A DNA stretch of 64,000 nt, taken from NCBI RefSeq assembly GCF_028769735.1, contig NC_088188.1, positions 2,379,001 through 2,443,000 of the forward strand. The letters are read 5' to 3'. Positions 36,841-47,559 of the stretch are shown here, piece by piece. The notes beneath the pieces were generated by a model, which was not told the origin of the DNA, did not search any database, and was given only the letters and a program-made list of their open reading frames with translations. The stretch is from Zonotrichia leucophrys gambelii (lineage: Eukaryota > Chordata > Aves > Passeriformes > Passerellidae). The position numbers were made by a program, and so were the translations under genes. Position 1 is the first letter of the stretch. Every line of letters starts with the position of its first letter.

Positions 36841-36904
36841 CTGCCTTTGTGCCATGGAGCTCTGGAACTGCCTGGGAGGTGCCTGAGGTGTTCCCTCAGG
36901 CACC

Positions 36905-37506
36905 TTATAATCTATACCTTAACTTTTATCTATAGCCCATCATAACTGCTATAATTACCCTATCCATGTTACTGTTCTCCAGTCACTAAAAGTCAGTACA
37001 TTACAGTTTAAGCTAGAAGTTGTTTATCAGTTTCTTGCAGTGGAAAATTCTGAGACCTTTTTTCTACTTGCCACATTTGCTGACTTGTTTGCCTGTGCTC
37101 TCTTTCTGCTTGGTAAAAACATCATCTTGTTTGGGGTGGGTTTATCCTTTGCTCTAAGCCATAAAAACCCCTTCTAATAACACACCCTTTGCCTCCTTGG
37201 TTATCCAGTGAGACTGGCTCAGCAATTCTTTTCTTCTGTATCAAAACTTGCTTCCATCTCTATTCCTTCTTCATATTCTACATTCAAAAATCTTTCTGCT
37301 AAGCACACATATCTGTGAGACTTTCTTGTCAAACTTTCATCCTTTCCAAGTGTCCAGAGCTGGCCAGACAGGGCTGGATCCCACAGGCACTGTTGGCTTT
37401 TGCTCACATCCATGGTGCTGAAAATCAATTTATTAATTTTGTCTCCTGAACAAGTATTAAGATGAATATCAAAACATAATTGTCTCAACAATCTTTGGGC
37501 TTTCAC
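36905..37506 (-). repeat. Possible ERV-derived repeat, AT-rich
   Basis: The minus strand carries long AT-rich retroelement-like text (gactggagaacagtaacatg; aaggtatagattataagg) and a 95-codon frame of no recognised family. I think it is an old endogenous-retrovirus segment from general resemblance, but no LTR ends or target duplication were seen. Confidence 0.35.
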
Positions 37507-37949
37507 TTATCAGCTGATGATAAGGCTATAGAGGGATGTGTTCATTTGTCTGCAGATCTCTGTAATCCTATTAAGTTTAGAGTGATAACTGTTAAACTGT
37601 ACATATACACAGCTGTGCACACGTTTGTTGGGGAAGGTGTTTAACACACACACCCACAGGCACACAGTCTCACAATTCCCTGCTGCACAGCCAGGCTGAG
37701 TGCCTCTGTATGGACACCCCACCTCATTTAGCCATAGATCACCCAGGGTCAAAGACCCCTCCTAGCAAACATCAGGAATGTTGCTGGAGCTAAACTGGGC
37801 AAAAAGAATAATTTCCCCCCGCATTTCATTGTGAATTTCCTTCTGAGAAGAGGGAATTTTCCTGGCTCTGTATTTCATACCTGGAACCTGTGGGACCCGG
37901 CTGGGGCAGAGCTGCCGTCACCTGATGCTTAAACCTACCACTGGTACTT
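37507..37949. other. Non-coding DNA
   Basis: No feature recognised. Confidence 0.4.
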
Positions 37950-38630
37950 TGTCCTGGTTTGGAAAGCCAGGAGTCTGCTGAGGAAGGCAGGAGCCTCCCC
38001 TGAAATGGAGAATGCAAACTCTCCCCACCCCCTCCCAATTGCTATAAATTTTAAATTAAGGGGCTCTCAGGCAAAAATATGGCAGCAGGAAATAACAGTT
38101 CTTTAATAGGGAAAGGAAAAAAATAAAATTATGAGATAAACAATGCAGTACACTAGAACAACACTGACAGAGTCAGAACCCAACCTGACACCCTGTGGGT
38201 CAGGGTGTTGGCAGCAGTCCCATTGGAATTGTGGCTGCAGCCCTCCTGCAGTGTCAGGGCTGGTTCTGCTGGAGCAGGGATCCTGTAGAGAAGGATGGAT
38301 TCTTCCTCTGAAGATCCAGTGGGAGAAGAGGCAGCTGCTGTTCCTCTGGGGAACCCTGTGGAGAAGCCATGCTGGTGTCTCAAAACCTCTGGATTATACC
38401 CATGTAGGAATGTTTGGCTCCTCCCTCTGGGCTCACATCTCCCAATGGGATGCTGTAGCTCTTATCAGCCATGCAGTGACACTCAATAGCCGTTTTCAGC
38501 AGATGTCCCCTCCCGAGGGAGGTGTGAATGTGGTCACTCAAAGAGAGAGATAAGGCAAACTGCCCTCTTGACAAAGGTAATCTGCCATACAGATGGTAAT
38601 AGAGAACATCTTGCATTGCAATCTGGAACA
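37950..38630 (-). mobile_element. Family B solo LTR, copy B4
   Basis: Complete ~681-bp copy from tgtcctggtttggaaagcca to gcattgcaatctggaaca. Very similar to B2: attaaggggctctcaggca, ataacagttctttaataggg, gacaccctgtgggtcagggt, ttggctcctccctctgggct and gtgaatgtggtcactcaaag are shared. No target duplication recognised. Confidence 0.9.
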
Positions 38631-38828
38631 GGTGTGCAGAGCTGAGACACCACTGTGGGACTGTCTGATGTGTCCAGAGCTGACACAGCACTGCCTGCCC
38701 TCCCTGCTGAGCTCCCCTGACACTGGAAACAGCCCCCAGCCCAAGGAACCATTTCTGCTCAGTGCCTCTCTGTCCTGGGAGCTCACACAGCACCAACCCA
38801 GTGCCCCTGCCCTGCCAGGAGATGCAGC

Positions 38829-39271
38829 TGTGGGAATAAATCACAGGGACTCCATTTTCTTCATGGTGGAAAAAGCCCCCTCTTCATTCACATAACTCCT
38901 TTTTATAGAGTTTTACAGACCTCCTGTGGGACTCCAATTGATCAGTAATTTTCTTGCCAATTACTTTATTGGTCATTAAAAAGTAGTTATTCTGTACCAA
39001 TTGGTCACTCTAACCCCTGGTGGGTATGTGCAGGGACAGTTGTTTGTGAGAGATAGTTTTAATTTTTCTAAGGTGTAAAAACAGTTTATACAGGTACAAG
39101 TTGTCTTTCACCCAGGAACAGATTGTTATGTTAATGAACTGCTCACACCAGGATTGCTTTCACATGGGAACTTGCAAAGGGCCAGCTTGGCTGAGAAGAA
39201 ATAACAGGCCAGCCAGAGCAGGCCTGATTTTATAAGAATTTTCTTTATAATTTTTGTACCTTACTGCAACA
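38829..39271 (-). mobile_element. Family E solo LTR, copy E1
   Basis: Plus-strand ends tgtgggaataaatcacaggg and ttttgtaccttactgcaaca. Flanks tgcagc (38823-38828) and tacagc (39272-39277) match at 5 of 6. On the minus strand, TATA-like attataaagaaaattctta precedes a GAATAAAG-type signal (intact in copy E2). Shared with E2: tccattttcttcatggtgg, gtttgtgagagatagtttt, gtaaaaacagtttatacagg, ttatgttaatgaactgctca. Confidence 0.85.
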
Positions 39272-39634
39272 TACAGCCACAGCACCATCCCTGTGTACAG
39301 CCAGGTCCATCCCCTGCCCCTTCTTTGTGCTTATTCTGGAGCACACTATCACTGTGCAGGCACCCACCACAGACCATTTCCTGCTCATTGCCTCCCTAAA
39401 TTACTCTGAATTTATTCTCAACAGTTTTTCCAGAACCCTCCTAGCATTAAAAACATTGTTTTCAAAACAAAGGTACCACAGCCAATGCGGGGAATAAGGA
39501 CTCACATCCTGAGTCTGTCCTGGCTGCTGCTGAAGGAGCTGGGAGAGCCTTGGGAGACCACCCAGCAGCACATCCCACTCATGGAGCATCTCCCTTCCTT
39601 CCCAGGCTTGAAATTTGATCCCAGCTGGGCTTCT
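39272..39634. other. Non-coding DNA
   Basis: No feature recognised. Confidence 0.4.
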
Positions 39635-39865
39635 CACAGAATCACAGAGTGGTTTGGGTGGGAAGGGATCTGTAAAGGCCATCCAGCCCAGCCCCCTGCA
39701 GTGAGTAGGGACAGGAGCTGGACCAGATTGTTCTATCCAGCCTAAGCAGGGATGGGTCACCCATCACATCTCTGGGCAACCTGTGCCAGGGCCTCACCAC
39801 CCTCAGACGCCAATGGCTGCCCATTTTTAACTCTTTCTACCCAAAAAATTACCAAATCCCTGCTG
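39635..39865 (-). repeat. CR1 LINE 3'-end fragment
   Basis: Starts cacagaatcacagagtggtt and runs through gccatccagcccagccccct, gcagggatgggtcacccatc, tctgggcaacctgtgccagg and gcctcaccaccctcag, the complement of the CR1 3' end. Confidence 0.88.
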
Positions 39866-40036
39866 TGCTGTGGCAGCTGGAACTTGCCAGAGTCTTGGAG
39901 CAGCAGCAGTAGATGGTGTGGGACACTGAATTTTGGGCATCAGCAAACCTGGCTATGCTTACATCACTACAGCCTTCACCCTGCTCTGAGGTGGGACAGG
40001 TTCCTGGTGTCACCACTAAGCCAGAGGTGACACAGA

Positions 40037-40143
40037 GTCAGATAAGAAAGCAAAATGGCAAAAGTCCCCTGTAGCCAACTAAGGTATAAAAGGGGAGGGG
40101 ACCAAATAAAGGGGACTTTTGCCATTTTGCTTTCTTATCTGAC
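40037..40143. repeat. Perfect 34-bp inverted repeat (hairpin)
   Basis: The left arm 40037-40070 (starts gtcagataagaaagcaaaat) is exactly complementary to the right arm 40110-40143 (ends ttgctttcttatctgac), with a 39-nt spacer. The spacer and right arm contain a TATA-like gtataaaagggg (40084) and AATAAA (40104), so this may be an LTR U3/R core with one segment inverted. Beyond the arms, weak pairing continues for about 20 nt. Confidence 0.95.
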
Positions 40144-41044
40144 CAGACTGTCACTTCCACACCTGGGGAGTTATTTCCTTATTATTTCCTTAATCCAGGC
40201 TGGGAGACACAAAGGCACACAAAAAGGAGCTGTAATTTATTGTGGCTGGGGTGAGTGGGGCTGTCAGGACAGGGTTTGGTCCCTGCTGAGTGCTGTTTGA
40301 GGAGCAGAGTCTTCTGCCTGACTCCTGTTAAACACTGAGCTGAAATGCAAAGTGATGGGATAAAAGAATATCAGGACAATAAGGCAGGAAGTAGCATTAG
40401 ATATATTGATAATTTGGGCAAATCACTCCTGTGGACCTTCTTTGATTATTTTATCTGTTCAGTCTGCCTTACTAAGTGCTGCTATCACACAAGCATAATA
40501 AAACAAGAATATATAAATGGAAGGAATTAAGAGCCATCCTATTGGGACCAATTTAATCTTTGCTTCATTTAAAAGGAGAACATGGCTCCCTTATCTAATG
40601 TACATAAAATTGCTCTTTATTCCCCAGGTTTACATAGAGATGACAGATCTATATAAATATGGATCTGCTCCTTTTCCCTACTCTGGTGAGAAGAGCCACC
40701 TTCCACCACATCTCTGGACACTTGGAGGAGTCTCCCTCCTGCCCTGTGGCATTTCTGAGAAAGGAGAATGAGGATATGGCAGCATCCTTTGGAAGGCTCA
40801 AGCTCTAGCAGTGGATGTTTGAAGGTAAAAAGCAATGAGATCAGTCTGAGGTTAACCCTAACCCTAACCCTGCCCTGCTCAGAGGCACGTGGTGCTGGTG
40901 GGAATGGGCTGAAACCCAGCCAAACCAGCCCTTCCAGGGGCACTTCACTCCATCCATCCTTGCTTTGCTGCTGGGGGTCACAGAGCAAATCCTCAGGGGG
41001 TTCTGAGCTGTACAAGACAGGCAGGAAAGCATGGTTCAGTTCAC
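40144..41044. other. Non-coding DNA with short telomeric tract
   Basis: No gene recognised. AT-rich 40340-40680. The telomeric tract is listed separately. Confidence 0.4.
40852..40871 (-). repeat. Short interstitial telomeric repeat
   Basis: Plus strand ttaaccctaaccctaaccct, that is 3.3 units of CCCTAA (TTAGGG on the minus strand), flanked by unrelated single-copy sequence. Confidence 0.9.
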
Positions 41045-41690
41045 ACCTCTGGGAAAGTCTGTTTTCTGGTGATAACTGAGTTTTAACCTAAAAACCTGAA
41101 TCTGTGAAAAAAGAAATGGGTTTTGGTGCTTGCTCTAAATCTTCTCCCAACACCCTTGAGACCATGATTGAGCCTTTCCTGGGGAGGAAATCCAGGGCTG
41201 CTCTCAGGACCCACATGGCAGCTCAGCAGGACCCTTGTCCTGGCAGGGGCATCTTTGCTTTTGGCAATTTTGAAACTTCTCACTGCTCCTGTTCCCATCA
41301 CTGAGTGGGACCTGAGTCACTGTGGGTTTGCATCCCTGCCCAGATGGAATCATGTCCTTTTCTACAGGACACACTGGGGATGACTTCCCCTCATACAAAG
41401 TCTCCTGTGAAACGTCATGTTCAGGCCACTCAGAGTCCCCAGTTTTGCTGGGGAATTACCAAAAGCAAAGACACCCCTGCCAGGACAAGGGTCCTGCTGA
41501 GCTGCCATGTGGGTGAGAGAAGCCCTGGTGAGAGCAGCCTTTCCCTCCCGAGGAAAGGCTCAACCATGGTCTCAAGGGTGTTGGGAGAAGATTTAGAGCA
41601 ACCACCAGAAGCCATTTCTGTCTCCACAGATCCAAGTTTTTAGGTTAAAACTCAGTTATCACCAGCAAACACACTTTCCCACACCCAGAG
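41045..41690. repeat. Long inverted repeat: ~220-240-bp arms, ~185-bp spacer
   Basis: Arm 1 (41045-41265) and arm 2 (41450-41690) are reverse complements of each other. Examples of matched strings are gataactgagttttaaccta with taggttaaaactcagttatc, and cagcaggacccttgtcctgg with ccaggacaagggtcctgctg. Arms differ by point changes and short indels. Transcribed, this would fold into a long hairpin. Confidence 0.92.
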
Positions 41691-41872
41691 ATCCAAACTG
41701 AAGCTGAAATGTGGATCTCAGCCAAGCCCAGTGTCCCTGCCAAACCTCTCACTGCTCCTGTTCCCATCCCTGAGTGCAACCTGAGTCACTGTGGGCTCCC
41801 ATCCCTGCCCAGATGGAATCATGTTCTTTTCCACAGGACACACTCAGAAATGGGGATGGCTTCCTCTCTTCT
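41268..41872 (+). repeat. Direct repeat of ~120 bp interleaved with the inverted repeat
   Basis: Copy 1 at about 41270-41390 and copy 2 at about 41740-41865 share ctcactgctcctgttcccat, cctgagtcactgtgggt/ct and tgcccagatggaatcatgt. Each copy follows one arm of the inverted repeat, giving the order arm, block, inverted arm, block. That indicates a duplicated unit whose first part was flipped in one copy. Confidence 0.9.
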
Positions 41873-42313
41873 TCACCTCTGAGCTAGGAAAGAAAAAAAG
41901 AGGCATTTGTGCTTTCTAACATGCTAAAAGCATCAGAGGACTCCCTGCTCTTTCAAACCAGCCATCATAAGTGCAATTTCAAAGTGTTTCTCTCTGCTAA
42001 TATCCAGTGGCTTTTTAAAAAGCAGCTGACAGCAGTGCTGGAATGGCTAATGCCTAATTAGCTAATGGGTAATGATGCTCCTGTGAATAAGGCTGACATT
42101 TCACTCTGTAATTATCATCTGGGCTGATAGCACATCCCACAGTGGGCAGTGCAGGGTGCCTTGGGACAGGCCTGTGGCATGGCAGGGCTGAGTGATGCTC
42201 CTTCAGGGCCATGGATAAGTGTCTCCTGGGCTGCCACCCCAGCTGGGCCAGTCTTGGGTTCTGAGTTGCTGAAACGGCTCCAGAGATATTAAAAATCTTT
42301 TTTCCCAACCCCA
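41873..42313. other. Non-coding DNA; ATTA-rich 42040-42120
   Basis: No gene. The block around aatgcctaattagctaatgg with ctgtaattatcatctgggct holds clustered homeodomain-like cores and may be conserved. Confidence 0.4.
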
Positions 42314-42869
42314 TGACTGAAGAAGAAGTTGAGATTCCTCAGCTCTGCTTTTCAAGGTTGTTTATTTTCTCTTATCTGTTCCATTCTCTCTCTGACCTGC
42401 TGAGATCTGTCCAGCAGGTCGGGTTGTGGCACAGTCCCTGCCCTTGGGGTGCTGTTGGCTTTTTGTACCAAGAACTGTGTGTACTTTATTTACAATAATT
42501 TTCCAATACCTATCACCTATGTTAGACAGTCTGTCTCTACTCTAAACCAGTCCAGAAGTACCACCATCACAGCAGAAGATGGAGGACAAGAAGAAGGAGA
42601 AGAAGGACAGGGCATGCCCAGATTCCTCCATCTTGCCTCTTGAACTCCCATTCTAAACCCCCAAAATTCTACATTTTCACCCTATGACAAATTCACTATC
42701 ACTCTACTCAAACTCTTGTGGCTTGTAACTCCTCACACAAAGTTGGTAATTGTTTCCATGGGCTAAAATTAAAGTCACAGGTGTTTGTGACTCTGTGCCA
42801 AGGTCTCTGAGCCCCCGCCAGGGTCTGGAGTCACCCAGGGCAGCCAAAGCAATGTCCTGGGGTCTGACA
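42314..42869 (-). mobile_element. Probable solo LTR (family L)
   Basis: Plus-strand limits tgactgaagaagaagttg and ggggtctgaca. On the minus strand AATAAA-type signals occur (complement of gtgtactttatttac and of gttgtttattttctc). The text ctttatttacaataattttc, gaagatggaggacaagaaga and cctcacacaaagttggtaat is repetitive-looking and matches my memory of bird LTRs. Flanks acccca/gcccaa match only 4 of 6. Confidence 0.65.
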
Positions 42870-43012
42870 GCCCAAGGCTTTGCCATGGCTGCCCCTCCCC
42901 ACACAGCCTCATTTGCCACCCCAGATTTACAGATCCGAGCTGAAAAAGGGATTTTGCTGGGTGTTCCAGCTGCCAGGCAGACTGTGCAGCAGCTCTGCTC
43001 TGGCTCAAGGGC

Positions 43013-43447
43013 TGTGTCTATGGGATAAATCACACAGACTGCATTTTCTTCATGGTGGTAAAGCCCCCTCTTTATTCACTTAACTCCTTTTTGTACAGTT
43101 TTACAGACCTTGTGAGGGACTCCAATTGGTCAGGAGCTTTCTTGTTAATTAATTATTGGTCAGTAACAAGTTGTTATTCTGTATTGATTGGTCATTCCAC
43201 CCTCCAGTGTGTATGTGCAAGGAAAGTTGTTTGTGAGAGATAGTTTTCATTTTTCTAACAGTGTAAAAACAGTTTATACAGGTGCCAGTTGTTTTTTTGA
43301 TTGTTATGTTAATGAACTGCTCACACCAGGATAGCTTTCACATGGGAACTTGCAAAGTGCCAGCCTGACAAGGCCAGCCACTGATTTTTGGAGAGCAGGA
43401 TTAATTTTATGAGGCCTTTCTTTATGATTTTTCTGCCTTAGTGCACC
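43013..43447 (-). mobile_element. Family E solo LTR, copy E2
   Basis: Colinear with E1 (38829-39271) over its whole length: gcattttcttcatggtgg, taactcctttttgtacagtt, gtttgtgagagatagttttc, gtaaaaacagtttatacagg, gaactgctcacaccagga. The minus-strand GAATAAAGAG polyadenylation signal is intact (complement of ctctttattc). A short block present in E1 near 39107 is missing here. Confidence 0.85.
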
Positions 43448-43727
43448 ATGTGTCTCCATCCAGGAGGCACTGGAGGAGCTGCAGAAATCCCTCCCTGCTT
43501 TGCTGGGACTCACCATAAAGCCTTGAGGAATAAACATTTGATAAAACATTCTGAAGCTGAAGGCTTATATGCTGTATGCCCCTAAAAATGTCAGTCCTCT
43601 ATTTGCTTTCTGCAGAGTGAGCCAAGTCCTGCTCCTTCAGCCTCACTACAAGGGGCAGCCAAGCCCCAGCCTGGACCAGAATCCAGCCCTTCACAGAGAG
43701 GTCCTGGTGTCCTGAGTATATATTGCT

Positions 43728-44115
43728 GTATCTATACAGCTATATATATATAAAATAAATAATATAATATTGTCATGTAAATATATTGTATTATTCATTA
43801 CAACATTAAAATATTCATTATATTAGTTAATATATAACATATATTAAATATATTAAATATAATAATTCATATATTAAGGATTATATTATAATATCTATTA
43901 AATATAATTTGTATAAATATATTTATAGCTATTTGGTTTTAATATATAATAGATTATATTTTTATATATAATTATTTTTACTTCTTTATTTAAATATCAC
44001 TATATTAAATATGACAATTTAGTAGATAAATTATTATATTATTTATCTAAATAATAGAATATATTTGTATGAATTTATATAAAATTGTACTATATTTATA
44101 TAAACAATAAAATAA
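43728..44115. repeat. AT-rich low-complexity tract
   Basis: About 390 bp composed almost only of A and T, with reiterated atatata, aatataat and attaaatat motifs and no stable period. Confidence 0.93.
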
Positions 44116-44848
44116 TATAAATTTGGTTTCAGCACACTGCTAGGAAAGATCTGCCTATACCATGTTTCAGTCTCCAGATCACTGTGTCTTTTTTTCTTTT
44201 TTAGGAACAACTCAGTTTTGTTCGTTGGGCAGCTAAAGATTGAACACCTATTTATAGGTATCAAGGGAGATTAATTCCAGTGTGTTTAAGTGCAAAATCA
44301 ACCCCTCTGGAGCCTCTGCTTTGCTTTTCCTCAGCCCCTGCCCTGCTCCCCACACTGGACACCGTCTCCAAGGACAAGCCTGCAGCTTCAGGGTCCATCT
44401 CAAAATCTCCATGCCAACTGCAGCTCTTAGGAAAAAAAGTTACTAGAGGATCTGTTAGACAAAAAGCCAGCACTGGAAACTTCCACCCATTTTCCTGGGG
44501 TTTTACGGATGCCACCATGCCATAGAGCATGGACACTGTTGGGGAGCTGAGAGAGCTCCCACATGGACGCAGCACTGGAGGACCCCTGGGAGGTTTTTTT
44601 TCCTATCAATCTCCAAATCTATCATTTGATGCATTGCCAGTTTTCAGACATGCAGTGCTCCCAGTTACAGGAGTTTGGTGCAGCAGGGACAGAAGGGAGG
44701 CACACACCGGCCCTGACACTGAAACAGGGATGCTCCTGCACTGGGCAAACCTGACCCAGCCCTTCCTTCAGCAGGACCAGACACACCCTGCACACCTCTG
44801 CTCTTCCACTTCCATGTTTCTCTGGAAGGTGGGGAGGTGGGCCAGTGC
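44116..44848. other. Non-coding DNA
   Basis: No feature recognised. Confidence 0.4.
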
Positions 44849-45233
44849 TGTCACTGTCATCTTTTCTGAAAAATCCCTTTGCCAGGATTTCTTCTCCTGG
44901 CAAGATGAGAAGCCTCAGAAAAGAATGAAAACAATAATTATCTGATTTCTTCTCCTGTCTTTGCTGCTTTGGAATGGTGTTTGGACATTGTTTACCAACA
45001 AGTGCATCTTTGATTGGTTTAATGTGAATTGTTTTTACTTAATGACCAATCACCATCACTGTGTCAGGCTCTGAGGAGTCAGTCACGAGTTTTTCATGAT
45101 CATTCTTGTTCAGCCTTCTGTCTGTATTCTTCTTTCAATAATAACATAACAAACATAACATATATGCCTTCTGAGAACATTAAGTCAGATTCTCATCTCT
45201 CACCTCATCCTGGGGACCCTCACAAACTCAACA
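44849..45233 (+). mobile_element. Family A solo LTR, copy A9
   Basis: Starts tgtcactgtcatcttttctg; carries gatttcttctcctggcaaga, ttggaatggtgtttggacat, acttaatgaccaatcacca, atatgccttctgagaacatt and ends near caaactcaaca. The TAGTATAG segment is short. No exact target duplication, so the 3' limit is approximate. Confidence 0.85.
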
Positions 45234-46550
45234 AGTACTGGCAAAGGCTGCTGAGATCAGAGGATGTGTGTGAAAACAGGAGTTCCTGCAATACAGCACT
45301 CAACTGGCAGATTGAAGAATAATAACAATAAAACCAATAATAAATATGGTTATTAATGAGCAGAAGGAGTCCTGGGAGACACATCAGCTGTTCGAACAAG
45401 CAGATATTTCTGTCCCTCCCTCCCTGTGTAATCAATGTGTATTTATTTCTTTATTTAGCTCAATGCTCACCCTTTGAGGAGAAGATGAAAGTGTCAAGAT
45501 GATCCTCTCCTTATCATGCCCTGCACAAGGGAAAGCTTTGAAGATACAATATGCAGAAACACTGGGCTCTCGTGTGACTTCTCCAGATTTAATTAGCCCA
45601 GCCTTCTGTGTGGATCCTGCCTCCCCCTCCACACAGCCCTTTCTTCCCCCTCCCCAGCCTCAGACAAGCTCCTGGACTCACTGGCAAAATAGCAGCTGCT
45701 CAAGCCCTAAGTTTAATTCAGAGCTTGGCTCTCCAAGATGAGCTAAAAAAAATGCCACCCCAAAGATGGAGCTGCTTTTAGCATTATACACGAGCTGCAA
45801 CTGCCAAGGAAAGTTTATCTTGGAGCCAATGTGAGCTCTGTTGCTCCAAGTTAAATATTTCTATTTAAAAAGTAGAATGAACTATACTGTGGGACTTCCA
45901 ATTGCTTCCTGAAATATTAAGAAGGAATATCTTTAAACATTAATATTTTGTTACAGTGCTGAAGCCTTTCTAAGGGAGGGTTATTTTTTAGAGCTGTGTA
46001 TTTTTCTCTGCATAATTGGAGCCTCTGATCTGTGCCTGTACTCTGTGCTCCCAAAAGTCCCTGTACACCAGCAACCTTCCTTGCAGAGCAATCAATAAAA
46101 ATCCTTCTTTTTTCCTCCTCCCTGCTATTCCTGCTGGAAGGAGGCAATGCCAAGGACACCTTGAGGAAAGCGCCCCATGATGTGACCCCACAGGGCTGCC
46201 AAGAGCCTGGTACTGATGCACCCACCCATGGATGGGCTCCCATTGCCCATCACACATGGACCAGCACTGGGACCAGCACTTTCCAGCCAGCCAGGCCTTC
46301 CCTGTGCCCCAGCCCATGGCCCATCCATCCTCTCTGTCACCAGGGAAGCAGTTATCAAAAGGGCAGATCAGGAGAGCATATTGAATGCTGCTTTCATGGT
46401 GGGAAGGGGAAAAAAATTAAAAGAAGAAGAAGAAAGAAGAGAGAGAAAAATTATGTTGCTTCCAGGCCATTTGCATGTTCATTTCTCAAGAGAATGTGAC
46501 ACTTTATCCTTTTCTTCAAATTAACTTCTGTGTCACAAGTGGAATAAAAG
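45234..46550. other. Non-coding DNA
   Basis: No gene recognised. AT-rich near 45840-45960. A purine-rich tract (aagaagaagaaagaagagag) lies at 46420-46450. Confidence 0.4.
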
Positions 46551-47061
46551 GATTGTGTAGATGGGAACTGAAACATGGAGAAATGAAGGACTGGGAGCAT
46601 GTGTTTGTGATGTGCAGGACAGCAGTGCAGCCCTGCTATGCCAGCCATTGCTCAGCAGCTTGCTATGCTGGCCTAATCTCACAAGGTCTCCCAGAAGTCC
46701 TTTTTTCCCAGTTTTTTTTTCTCACTTCCTTCAGAGCACACAAAAACCCAAAGTGCTTTCCTGAGCAGGCGGTTGGAGCTGCTGGACCATTCACATTCTC
46801 TATGGGACAGTCCCCAGGGGTGCAGGGCTGGCCCTCAGCTGGATGGGGACAGCTCAGGGAGGACATCAGAGCCAGCAGGACAGCCCCAGCACTCACACTG
46901 GAGGCATGGGGGTGGCATTCACATTCTCTGAAAAATCCCCTCACCCAGGATTTTTCTCCTGGGAAGCTGAGAAGCCTCAGAGAAAAGGAAAACAATTCTT
47001 CTCTCATTTGCTTCTCCAGTGTTGTGCATTTCTCCATGTTTCAGTTCCCATCTATCCAATC
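46551..47061. repeat. Inverted repeat, 35-nt arms, flanking an LTR fragment
   Basis: Arm 1 46551-46585 (agatgggaactgaaacatgg core) and arm 2 47027-47061 (ccatgtttcagttcccatct core) pair at 33 of 35 positions with a ~440-nt spacer. The second arm begins exactly where family A homology in copy A10 stops. Confidence 0.88.
46912..47029 (+). mobile_element. Family A LTR fragment, copy A10 (5' part only)
   Basis: Contains gtggcattcacattctctg, cacccaggatttttctcctg, gggaagctgagaagcctcag and catttgcttctccagtg, and then breaks off. The 3' two-thirds of the LTR, including the polyadenylation region, is missing. Confidence 0.85.
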
Positions 47062-47289
47062 CATTTCCATGGGTGAGGGAGGAAAGGAGGCTGCTCCTCA
47101 CAGACCCAGAGCTGTTCTGGGGGCAGCCCTGGCACCTCTCTCCTGCTACACTCCGGCCACTGAGGCAAAAGGAGCCAGATTGGGCAGAAAAGTGAGGAAG
47201 CAATTGTGGATGTGACAGCCTGGTCAGAGAGTGAGAAAACTAGATCAGTTTTCCCAGAATCACCCTGGGAGACTTTAGGGAGTTGAAGA

Positions 47290-47559
47290 TAAACAATGAT
47301 AAACAATTATTTTAAAAAAACCTACAAGTGCTGTTTTCCTAATATCTGTTTTCTTGTTATTCTCATAAAATTGTTTATAAATTTTAAAGTAAATAAATAA
47401 ATTTTTGGAGTGTCTTGTTAATCAGCCAGTCAGGTGAAATGCATTGATTAACATTAAATTGATTGATTTAATTGATTGATTAAATGACCAATCAGGTCCA
47501 CCTGTATCCATCAGGATATAAAATAAGTGGTTGGAAGTAAAGACTTTTGCTTATGCCAC
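47290..47559 (+). mobile_element. Possible LTR U3 region, cut by the next element
   Basis: AT-rich sequence with gattgattgat reiterations, then atgaccaatcaggtccacc (CCAAT) and ggatataaaataagtggttg (TATA) about 45 bp further on, in the order expected of an LTR promoter. It stops at 47559, where the family N LTR begins. Confidence 0.5.

Noticed and set aside
36500..36903. Open frames with GREGKG or PFPSL repeats on both strands
   Set aside because: A pentamer repeat with no stop in any frame gives such frames automatically.
40768..41079. Frame with repeated LTLTLTL residues
   Set aside because: Translation of the short telomeric tract CCCTAA; not a protein repeat of interest.
46475..47215. 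246-codon plus-strand open frame
   Set aside because: It crosses LTR fragment A10 and both arms of an inverted repeat; the repeated peptide RWELKHGEM on opposite strands comes from the inverted repeat, not from a gene.
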